From NCBI GenBank assembly GCA_964418485.1, contig CAYQMH010000074.1, forward strand, positions 1 to 8,786: 8,786 nt of DNA. Reading direction: 5' to 3'. The stretch comes from JAFGHJ01 sp964418485 (GTDB lineage: Bacteria; Hydrothermota; UBA3072). Numbering within the stretch: the first letter of the stretch is position 1; each line of letters starts with the position of its first letter. The notes beneath the pieces are model-generated. The model worked only from the letters and a program-made list of their open reading frames with translations. It was not told the origin of the DNA and made no database searches. Positions 1 through 5,835 of this stretch are shown piece by piece. The position numbers were made by a program, and so were the translations under genes.

Positions 1-935
1 GTTTTTTCACGTAAAACATCAACGGTTACCGCTATTACAATTATCATACCGAGAATTACCTGATGCCAGTAAGAAGATACCTGCAGCAATATCAGCGAGT
101 TCCATACAGCTGTCAAAATACCCGCACCTATTAAAGCGCCAACCACAGTTCCAACTCCTCCGAATAAACTGGTACCACCTATAACCGAAGCCGCGATGGC
201 ATACATCTCGTAAGTAACACCTACATTGGGATTACCCTGTCCCAGTCTTGAGGCAATTAATATACCAACAATTCCAGCCATCACTGCAGATAAAACATAA
301 GTAAGAATTCTTGTATTATCGACGTTAATACCTGAAAGCCTGGCCGCAGTGATATTTCCCCCCACCGCATAAATATGTCGACCATATATTGTCTTACCTA
401 GTAAAAATATCGAAGAACCCGAAACAATTATCAGAATCAAAACCGGAAAAGGTAAAATTTTAAATAACATTCCGTGCCAGATAAAAGAAAAAGAACTGGG
501 AAGGTTCAAAACCGGCTGTCCTCTGGTTATCACAGTAGCGAGCCCTCTTCCCATGGCAAAAGTTCCCAGAGTTATAATAAACGGCGGAACCTTGAGCTTG
601 GTAATAAGTATCCCATGCCAGATACCAATTAATATCGCTAAAAAGAGTGTCAAAATAATCGCGGCAAGAATCCCGACACCACTCGACATAAAGGTCGCCA
701 CAAGCACAGAAGTTAAAACAATTACGGAACCAGGCGAAAGATCAATACCTTCGGTAAGTATTACAAAGGTCTCACCAATCGCGATGAGACCAAAAACAGC
801 TATTTGTCTTGAAAGAAGCTGAAGATTATAAGAAGAAAGGAAACGGGGATTGAATATCGCCGTAACAACCCATATAGCTAAAAGCGCAAATAGTATTCCT
901 GCTTCCCGAAACTTAAATATCTTCCTTAAATTCAA
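1..935 (-). CDS. Ribose/xylose-type ABC sugar transporter permease (partial at C-terminus)
   Basis: This is an inner-membrane permease of a carbohydrate ABC importer (RbsC/XylH-like, BPD_transp_2 family). Translating the minus strand from a TTG at 935-933 gives 311 uninterrupted codons, still open at the left edge. The protein is almost wholly hydrophobic. Family hallmarks seen are TEGIDLSPGS (61-70), the cytoplasmic EAA-like loop GRHIYAVGGNITAARLSGI (185-203), QGNPNVGVTYE (233-243) and IGGTSLFGG (252-260). The last visible residues, VDVLREK, resemble the usual family C-terminus, so probably only a few residues are missing. The TTG shares bases with the TGA stop of the upstream xylulokinase (TTGA), which implies translational coupling. 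GAGAAG lies a few bases upstream as a weak Shine-Dalgarno. The overlapping ATG at 940-938 is in another frame and stops after eight codons. The ATP-binding and binding-protein partners are not in the window. The family is secure; the substrate (ribose, xylose or similar) is inferred. Confidence 0.93.
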   Translation of the reverse strand, partial: MNLRKIFKFREAGILFALLAIWVVTAIFNPRFLSSYNLQLLSRQIAVFGLIAIGETFVILTEGIDLSPGSVIVLTSVLVATFMSSGVGILAAIILTLFLAILIGIWHGILITKLKVPPFIITLGTFAMGRGLATVITRGQPVLNLPSSFSFIWHGMLFKILPFPVLILIIVSGSSIFLLGKTIYGRHIYAVGGNITAARLSGINVDNTRILTYVLSAVMAGIVGILIASRLGQGNPNVGVTYEMYAIAASVIGGTSLFGGVGTVVGALIGAGILTAVWNSLILLQVSSYWHQVILGMIIVIAVTVDVLREK

Positions 936-2470
936 GCATGCTTCTCGACTATCTTACTTATATCCAAAAACCTGTCCTTAAGAGCAGGATATAGCGAACG
1001 ATAAATAGCATAATATTCGTCGTATTTTTTCGCGTTCTCTTCTATAGGCTCCGCAGAACTTTTTACTTTTATTATCGCATCACAAGCATCTTCGATGCTC
1101 GAATACACTCCTGTCCCTTCGCCTGCAAGCAACGCGACTCCCAACGCCCCTCCATCGGTAACATTAATTGTGGTCATTGTAGCGTTGTTTATATCGGCTT
1201 GAATCTGCAGCCAGAATGGCGATTTCGCGCCACCGCCCGATCCTCTAATTTCTTCTATAGCTATATTTTGATCTCTTATTATTTCCAGAGAATCACGAAG
1301 ACCAAAAGCTACCCCCTCCAGTACCGAACGGATAAAATCTCCTTCGGTATGTCGGAGACTTAAACCAAAAAAGACTCCTCTTGCATTCGGATCCGCATAC
1401 GGAACCCTTTCTCCCGTAAGATAAGGCAAAAAGATAAGACCTTCGCTTCCGACCGGAATTTTAGCTGCTTTTTCTTCCATCAGAATATAGGGGTCCACTC
1501 CTCTCGAAGCTGCTTCCGCTTTTAAATCTTTAAATAGAGTATCTCGTAGCCAACGAAGCGAACCACCGGCAGACAGCATGACTCCCATTAAATGCCATTT
1601 ACCTTTGACCGCATGACAAAACGTATGTAATGTATGCCCGGGATCGAGATGGTGCGCATCACTCGCGGCAAAGACTACACCGGAAGTACCTACAGTAGAG
1701 GAAATTAATCCTTCTCTCACTATTCCTGTACCAACAGCTTGAGCAGCCTGATCTCCGCCACCGCCCACAATCGGTGTTCCCACCGCAAGTCCGGTCTCTT
1801 TACTCGCAACCGCATTTACCTTTCCGCTGACCACAGAAGATTCAAAGCATTCAGGCAATATGTCCTTATCTATATCCAACTCATCCAATAATTCATCAGA
1901 CCATTTTCTGTTCTTAACATCCAGAAAAAGAGTCCCTGAAGCATCGGAAACCTCGGTTGCGAACTCACCCGTAAGACGGAAACGGATATAATCCTTTGGT
2001 AATAGTATTTTATAAATCTTATCATAAATATCGGGTTCGTGTTCCCTTACCCATAACAGCTTGCCCGCCGTAAAACCTGTAAGTGCGGGATTCGAAACAA
2101 GTTCAATCAATCTTTCCGCGCCTATTTTCTCCGTAATATACTGGCATTGCTTTTCGGTCCTCTGATCACACCAGAGTATAGCAGGACGCAGAACTTTACA
2201 TTCCTTATCAAGAGCTACCAGACCATGCATTTGCCCGGAGAGACCGATTCCTTTTATATCTTCGGGATTTGCAGAAGACTTACTTAAAACCTGCTTAATC
2301 GCTTCCACAGTTCCATTCCACCAATCTTCCGGTTCTTGCTCAGCCCAATTCACTTTTGGAGTATGAAGCGGATATTCGACTGTAGCGGTTACGATTTCCT
2401 CTGCTTTTTCATCCGTAATCAGTACCTTGACTCCACTTGTTCCAACATCAAGTCCTAATAAAAAACTCAT
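932..2470 (-). CDS. xylB: Xylulokinase, FGGY carbohydrate kinase family
   Basis: This cytosolic enzyme phosphorylates D-xylulose with ATP to xylulose 5-phosphate, which enters the pentose phosphate pathway. At 512 residues it is slightly longer than E. coli XylB (484). Family features seen are the N-terminal DVGTSGVK phosphate-binding loop (8-15, with Asp8), the xylulokinase-type substrate motif SGQMHG (78-83), LWCDQRT (99-105), the catalytic-base region GGGGDQAAQAVGTG (236-249, Asp240 as probable base), LTGERVPYADP (351-361), and the C-terminal ATPase-fold motifs GSGGGAKSPFW (410-420) and DGGALGVALLA (439-449). ATG at 2470 is preceded by TAAGGAG (2476-2482) at good spacing, so the start is secure. 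The gene heads the minus-strand operon and its stop overlaps the permease TTG. SGQMHG argues for xylulose over glycerol, gluconate or ribulose, but FGGY kinases change substrate easily, so another pentulose or hexulose is possible. Confidence 0.93.
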   Translation of the reverse strand: MSFLLGLDVGTSGVKVLITDEKAEEIVTATVEYPLHTPKVNWAEQEPEDWWNGTVEAIKQVLSKSSANPEDIKGIGLSGQMHGLVALDKECKVLRPAILWCDQRTEKQCQYITEKIGAERLIELVSNPALTGFTAGKLLWVREHEPDIYDKIYKILLPKDYIRFRLTGEFATEVSDASGTLFLDVKNRKWSDELLDELDIDKDILPECFESSVVSGKVNAVASKETGLAVGTPIVGGGGDQAAQAVGTGIVREGLISSTVGTSGVVFAASDAHHLDPGHTLHTFCHAVKGKWHLMGVMLSAGGSLRWLRDTLFKDLKAEAASRGVDPYILMEEKAAKIPVGSEGLIFLPYLTGERVPYADPNARGVFFGLSLRHTEGDFIRSVLEGVAFGLRDSLEIIRDQNIAIEEIRGSGGGAKSPFWLQIQADINNATMTTINVTDGGALGVALLAGEGTGVYSSIEDACDAIIKVKSSAEPIEENAKKYDEYYAIYRSLYPALKDRFLDISKIVEKHA

Positions 2471-2481
2471 AATAACTCCTT

Positions 2482-2520
2482 ATTGTTTTCTTTAAACTAT
2501 CATTTTATTTAAACAACAAT
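2482..2520. repeat. Imperfect inverted repeat just upstream of the xylB ribosome binding site
   Basis: The arms are ATTGTT (2482-2487) plus TTTAAA (2491-2496), facing TTTAAA (2508-2513) plus AACAAT (2515-2520). The inter-block spacers are unequal (three bases against one) and the loop is 11 bases. The left arm touches the TAAGGAG of xylB. The element could therefore be an operator, or in the transcript a hairpin beside the Shine-Dalgarno. The same ATTGTT/AACAAT arms recur at 2682-2701. The function is inferred; in such AT-rich DNA, chance is a real alternative. Confidence 0.4.
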
Positions 2521-2542
2521 CGAATACATCCTACGGGCATAT

Positions 2543-2572
2543 AATATATAACGATAAATACATTTCATGCAA
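2543..2572 (-). promoter_or_regulatory. Candidate promoter for the xylB operon
   Basis: On the minus strand a weak -35 (TTGCAT, 2567-2572) lies 18 bases from a -10-like TATATT (2543-2548). Transcription would start near 2536, about 65 bases before the xylB ATG. The inverted repeat 2482-2520 would then lie in the leader. The -35 is poor and the surrounding DNA is AT-rich, so this is only the best candidate seen. Confidence 0.3.
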
Positions 2573-2583
2573 GTGGGGAAACT

Positions 2584-2656
2584 AAATTCAAAAATCAAAC
2601 ATTAAAATGCAAAATTATAAATAAAAATTCAAAAAACAACCAAAAAGACAAAAAAG
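2584..2656. repeat. A-rich low-complexity tract within the divergent intergenic region
   Basis: The plus strand is almost all A, T and C in short AAATTCAAAAA-like steps. An exact 11-base direct repeat (AAATTCAAAAA) occurs at 2584-2594 and 2625-2635. There is no ORF and no stable hairpin. It may be a curved upstream promoter segment or the remains of an interspersed intergenic repeat. No coding function is supported. Confidence 0.4.
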
Positions 2657-2657
2657 A

Positions 2658-2715
2658 TTGACAAACAGAGAATAGAGAGTAATTGTTGTAAAAAAAACAA
2701 TCGATAAACTATAAT
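2658..2715 (+). promoter_or_regulatory. Candidate promoter(s) for the two-component operon
   Basis: A perfect -10 hexamer TATAAT (2710-2715) is preceded at 18 bases by TTGTAA (2686-2691, four of six -35 matches). A perfect -35 hexamer TTGACA (2658-2663) lies further upstream, with only a poor -10 (TAATTG, 2680-2685) at 16 bases. The first pairing would start transcription near 2722 and leave a leader of about 120 bases before the kinase. The inverted repeat 2682-2701 covers the -35 and spacer of the first pairing. Start-site mapping would be needed to choose between them. Confidence 0.4.
2682..2701. repeat. Inverted repeat ATTGTT-N8-AACAAT overlapping the kinase promoter
   Basis: Perfect six-base arms, ATTGTT (2682-2687) and AACAAT (2696-2701), flank an eight-base A-rich centre. 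The overlap with the candidate -35 region makes it a plausible operator. The same half-sites occur near the xylB start, and AACAATCGA is repeated exactly at 2515-2523 and 2696-2704. This would fit one regulator binding at both divergent promoters, which is inferred from position and repetition only. Confidence 0.4.
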
Positions 2716-2743
2716 TTTGTAAACATAACAAAGATATCTTCTT

Positions 2744-2767
2744 CTTTGTGTCTTAGTGCCTTAGTGG
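2744..2767 (+). repeat. Three tandem 8-base units (CTTWGTGN)
   Basis: CTTTGTGT, CTTAGTGC and CTTAGTGG follow each other without gaps, in what would be the leader of the two-component transcript. The unit is not a codon multiple and nearby frames are blocked, so it is not coding. The regularity is clear; no function is recognised. Confidence 0.6.
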
Positions 2768-2843
2768 CAATTACTTTTATTTTAAAAAAAACAAAAAATA
2801 GGGTTGCAAATTTCACGTTATTATATTAAAATTTGAATAAAAG

Positions 2844-5138
2844 ATGACTAAAGATGAATTTTTAGTGAAACTAAAACAAAAATCCGAAGTAATGGAGAAT
2901 GATTTAAGACACTTGTCCTCAAAATATCAAAAATCATTTTCCTTGATTTTTGATATTTGTCCTTATCCTATTTTTCTAATCGATAAAAAAGGAAGCGTCG
3001 AAGATTTAAATCCAGCCTCAGTTAAATTACTAAAGAGGAATAAAGATGAAATCAAAGACAAACCTTTTAAAAGATTATTAAAAAAAAGTTCAAGAGACTC
3101 CTTCGAGAAGAGATTCAACTTTCTTATGAAAAAAGATCATAAAAAAATAGGATTTAATCTCGTCTTTAAGGACAAGGAAGGAACTAATGTTCCCTGTTCC
3201 GCTTTAGTTGTTAAAGATAATAACAATAACAACAATAGGATTATTTTATTTGCCCACGATATAACAGAAGAAGCCCAAAAGACATCTTCATTTAAAAGCG
3301 ACCTACTGACCTCTCTACTCGATAATATACCTGAACACGTTTACTTCAAAGATAGAGAAAGCCGTTTTGTGCTGACAAGTAAATCTGTTGCCGATCAGTT
3401 CGGCGTTAAAAACGTAGAAGAATTGATAGGTAAAACGGACTTTGATTATTTTACAAAGGAACATGCTAAGTTAGCCTACCGTGACGAACAGGAAATAATA
3501 AAAACGGGTAAAACAATCGAAGTAAAAGATGAAAAAGAAACCCATCCCGACGGAAGGATAACCTGGGTCTCAACGACTAAAATTCCGCGATATGATGGAG
3601 AAAGAAACATTATCGGCATCTTAGGTATTTCAAGAGATGTTACGGAGAAGAAAAAATTAGAAGAAAAACTAAAAGAACGTGTTGAACAGCTCGGAGAAGA
3701 AGTTGTTTTCAAGAGTGAACTGCTTACTTCTCTTCTCGATACTATACCTGATTTAATTTACTTTAAAGATAGAAAATCTCGTTTTGTTGAATTAAGTAAA
3801 TCCAAAGCAAAGCAGGTTGGCCTTCCAAAAGAAAAAGTAATAGGCAAAACAGACTTCGATTATTTTACGAAAGAACATGCAGAACAAGCTTATAGAGATG
3901 AACAAAAAATAATAAAAACCGGTAAGCCTGTCGAAGGGAAAATCGAAAAAGAAACTCATCCCGACGGAAGGATAACCTGGGTCTCGACCACCAAGGTTCC
4001 GAGATATGATGAAAAAGGTAAAGTAATCGGGACTCTGGGTATTTCAAGAGATGTTACAGGTATAGTGCTGACAGAGAAAGAACTCGAAGGAAGTACTAAT
4101 AAATTAGAAACAATTGTAAACGCAGTCAGTGAAGGGCTCGCAATAGTCGATGAAAACCATGTCATACTGGAAGCGAATGAATTTCTTTTCAAATTATTTG
4201 GCTTAAAAAGGGAAAAAGTCATAAACAAAAAATGTCATAAGATTTTCCCTCCATGGGAAGAAGCATGTAAAAATTGCCCTCTCCAAAAATCATTTGATAA
4301 AAATGAAAATTCCCCTGTAATCGAAAAAACAAAAGTGTTAAAGAACGGCACAATCCGGCATTTTAGCATTCAATGTTATCCTATACCAAATAACAATGAG
4401 AAAGAACACAAAAGCGTAATATCTATAAGAGACATAACCGAAAGAAAAAACATGGAGAAGAAGAACCTGCAAAATTACAAAAGAAAAATGAAGAATCTGT
4501 CCCACAAACTAACTCTCGCAGAAGAACGCGAAAGAAAAAGAATCGCAACCGATCTTCACGCCGATATCGGACAAACTCTTGCTTTTCTGAAACTTAAGAT
4601 AGGCGAAACAATGGAAAAAAATTCTTCTCCAAGCATCCAGAAATCTCTAAAAGAAATCCACAATCTCGTTCAGGACGCTATAACTTCAGCCCGTTCTTTG
4701 ATATCACAGATAAGCCCCACGATACTTTATGAACTCGGTTTTGTACCAGCTGTAGACTGGCTTGCCGAAAATATCTTAAAGGAAAATAAAATTAAATATG
4801 AATTTAAAGATGACGGAAAAGAAAAACCGCTAACTGACGACCTCCGTATATTACTGTTCCACGCAGTGCGAGAATTGCTGATCAACATAAGAAAACATGC
4901 AAACGCTAAGAAAGTAAAAATCTCAATAGAGAGAAAAAAAGAAAACATAAAAATAGAAGTTGAAGATGACGGAGTAGGTTTCGATACATCAACATTAGAC
5001 TCATATTGTGAAAAAGATGTAGGATTTGGACTCCTAAACATCCGAAGCCGTGTCGAAGTCGTCGGCGGGTCTTTTGAAATAGAATCACATAAAAAAAAGG
5101 GCACCAAAATAATACTAAATGTACCAATAAATGCTTAA
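2844..5138 (+). CDS. Cytosolic multi-PAS sensor histidine kinase, NarL/DegS type (HisKA_3)
   Basis: This 764-residue sensor kinase has no membrane segment, so it should sense an internal signal and phosphorylate the regulator encoded next. Order of parts: PAS1 about 26-142; PAS2 151-267; charged coiled linker 268-289; PAS3 290-405, close to a copy of PAS2; PAS4 about 418-533; coiled coil 534-556; HisKA_3 dimerisation helix with ERERKRIATDLHADIGQ (561-577), His572 being the likely phosphoacceptor; HATPase domain with N-box RELLINIRKHANA (676-688), DDGVGFD (708-714) and GFGLLNIRSR (727-736). PAS4 carries Cys464, Cys475, Cys478 and Cys511. Oddities: Ala573 replaces the usual Asp/Glu after the histidine, and residues 126-131 are six asparagines. 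The protein is lysine-rich. No good Shine-Dalgarno precedes ATG 2844 (GAATAAAAG), and Met17 has none better, so the first ATG is kept. The signal is unknown. Confidence 0.93.
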   Translation: MTKDEFLVKLKQKSEVMENDLRHLSSKYQKSFSLIFDICPYPIFLIDKKGSVEDLNPASVKLLKRNKDEIKDKPFKRLLKKSSRDSFEKRFNFLMKKDHKKIGFNLVFKDKEGTNVPCSALVVKDNNNNNNRIILFAHDITEEAQKTSSFKSDLLTSLLDNIPEHVYFKDRESRFVLTSKSVADQFGVKNVEELIGKTDFDYFTKEHAKLAYRDEQEIIKTGKTIEVKDEKETHPDGRITWVSTTKIPRYDGERNIIGILGISRDVTEKKKLEEKLKERVEQLGEEVVFKSELLTSLLDTIPDLIYFKDRKSRFVELSKSKAKQVGLPKEKVIGKTDFDYFTKEHAEQAYRDEQKIIKTGKPVEGKIEKETHPDGRITWVSTTKVPRYDEKGKVIGTLGISRDVTGIVLTEKELEGSTNKLETIVNAVSEGLAIVDENHVILEANEFLFKLFGLKREKVINKKCHKIFPPWEEACKNCPLQKSFDKNENSPVIEKTKVLKNGTIRHFSIQCYPIPNNNEKEHKSVISIRDITERKNMEKKNLQNYKRKMKNLSHKLTLAEERERKRIATDLHADIGQTLAFLKLKIGETMEKNSSPSIQKSLKEIHNLVQDAITSARSLISQISPTILYELGFVPAVDWLAENILKENKIKYEFKDDGKEKPLTDDLRILLFHAVRELLINIRKHANAKKVKISIERKKENIKIEVEDDGVGFDTSTLDSYCEKDVGFGLLNIRSRVEVVGGSFEIESHKKKGTKIILNVPINA
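3219..3236 (+). repeat. AAY trinucleotide run coding six asparagines
   Basis: Six consecutive AAT/AAC codons (kinase residues 126-131) sit in a loop near the end of PAS1. AAT and AAC codons alternate imperfectly, so strand slippage would add or remove whole codons in frame. The loop probably tolerates length change. Confidence 0.7.
3294..3644 (+). repeat. PAS duplication within the kinase gene, copy 1
   Basis: This stretch encodes kinase residues 151-267. It aligns with residues 290-405 with one single-residue gap and, by hand count, about 85 identities in 117 columns. Shared blocks include IGKTDFDYFTKEHA, AYRDEQ, KETHPDGRITWVSTTK and LGISRDVT. At DNA level 3543-3571 is identical to 3957-3985 (29 bases). 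The partner copy is 3711-4058. Confidence 0.9.
3711..4058 (+). repeat. PAS duplication within the kinase gene, copy 2
   Basis: This stretch encodes residues 290-405 and is the second copy of the tandem PAS unit, offset by 138-139 codons from the first. The unit includes the preceding charged linker. The greatest divergence lies in residues 315-332, a part of PAS domains that often lines the ligand pocket, while the C-terminal strands are nearly unchanged. Confidence 0.9.
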
Positions 5139-5149
5139 AGGAGTGTTAA

Positions 5150-5797
5150 ATGAGTACAAAGATAATAGTAGTCGATGAACACAGGATCCTACGAGAAGGC
5201 TTATCTACATTAATCGCCAAACAACCGGATATGGAGATAATAGGGGAAGCAACAGACGGGAGAGAAGCTTTGCAGTTATTAGAGAAACTTGCGCCCGACC
5301 TTATATTAATGGACGTCACCATGCCTAATCTAAATGGAATCGAAGCAACAAGGAAAATTAAGTCAAAAAACCCGAATATTGAGATAATTGCACTTTCTCT
5401 CCATTCCGACAGAAGATACGTTCTGGGTATGATAGACGCTGGAGCTTCGGGATATTTGCTTAAAGAATGCGCTTTTGAAGAACTGGTCCGTGCCATAAAT
5501 ACAGTCATGGCTAAAAAGAAGTATCTAAGCCCCGGCATATCGGATATCCTTATCGAAGAATATGTTAAGAAGACTACACAAGACACACCTACAATTTATT
5601 CAAAATTGACGCCAAGGGAAAGAGAAATCCTTCAGTTGATTGCCGAAGGCAAAAACACAAAAGAAATCGCCAGATATTTATTTATATCGGTGAAGACTGT
5701 GGAAACTCACAGAAGACATATAAAAAAGAAATTAAAAGTAGATAGTGTGGCCGAATTGACTAAGATAGCAATTAGAGAAGGTCTAACTATTTTATAG
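5150..5797 (+). CDS. NarL/FixJ-family response regulator (REC + LuxR-type HTH)
   Basis: This is a 215-residue DNA-binding regulator and the likely partner of the upstream kinase. The receiver domain (about 4-120) has the acidic pair Asp9-Glu10, phosphoacceptor Asp55 in LILMDVTMPN (51-60), Ser83 in ALSLHS and Lys105 in GYLLKE. The GerE/LuxR DNA-binding domain (about 151-212) shows LTPREREILQLIAEGKNTKEIA (153-174) and SVKTVETHRRHIKKKL (180-195). The length is typical of the family. ATG 5150 follows a strong AAAGGAG (5137-5143) that overlaps the kinase stop; the gap is 11 bases, so the two genes form one operon. HisKA_3 kinases normally pair with this regulator class. The targets are unknown: the flanking xylB and dctP promoters are candidates by position only. 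Confidence 0.95.
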   Translation: MSTKIIVVDEHRILREGLSTLIAKQPDMEIIGEATDGREALQLLEKLAPDLILMDVTMPNLNGIEATRKIKSKNPNIEIIALSLHSDRRYVLGMIDAGASGYLLKECAFEELVRAINTVMAKKKYLSPGISDILIEEYVKKTTQDTPTIYSKLTPREREILQLIAEGKNTKEIARYLFISVKTVETHRRHIKKKLKVDSVAELTKIAIREGLTIL

Positions 5798-5811
5798 ACA
5801 AAATCTCTAAT
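5771..5811. terminator. Nested inverted repeat between convergent operons, possible bidirectional terminator
   Basis: The outer arms ATTAGAGA (5771-5778) and TCTCTAAT (5804-5811) pair perfectly. The inner arms GTCTA (5781-5785) and TAGAC (5795-5799) also pair, around a nine-base loop. The hairpin contains the regulator stop codon (5795-5797) and lies in the 38-base convergent gap to dctM. Neither strand has a proper T-run directly after it and the stem is AT-rich, so termination is plausible but not shown. Confidence 0.35.
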
Positions 5812-5835
5812 CAAAAAAAGTTACTCTCTTAAAAT

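Noticed and set aside
553..822. Plus-strand 89-residue ORF
   Set aside because: It lies wholly within the ABC permease reading frame on the other strand, which has clear family motifs.
2540..2545. Plus-strand TATAAT in the intergenic region
   Set aside because: It lies about 300 bases before the kinase with no good -35, in AT-rich DNA where chance matches are common. It is better read as part of the minus-strand -10 area of xylB.
2744..2767. Short tandem units as a CRISPR array
   Set aside because: The units are 8 bases with no spacers and no cas genes nearby.
2804..2832. TTGCAA with TTATATT as a promoter close to the kinase start
   Set aside because: The spacing is only about 12 bases, and a start site would fall too close to the ATG.
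3476..4228. Minus-strand ORFs at 3476-3712 and 3956-4228 encode proteins resembling each other
   Set aside because: Both are antisense to the duplicated PAS units; their similarity only mirrors the duplication. They have no ribosome binding site and biased composition.
4727..5586. Minus-strand ORFs opposite the kinase ATPase domain and the response regulator (4727-5107, 4906-5127, 5146-5586)
   Set aside because: They are serine/phenylalanine-rich shadows of strongly supported coding frames, with no recognisable domains.
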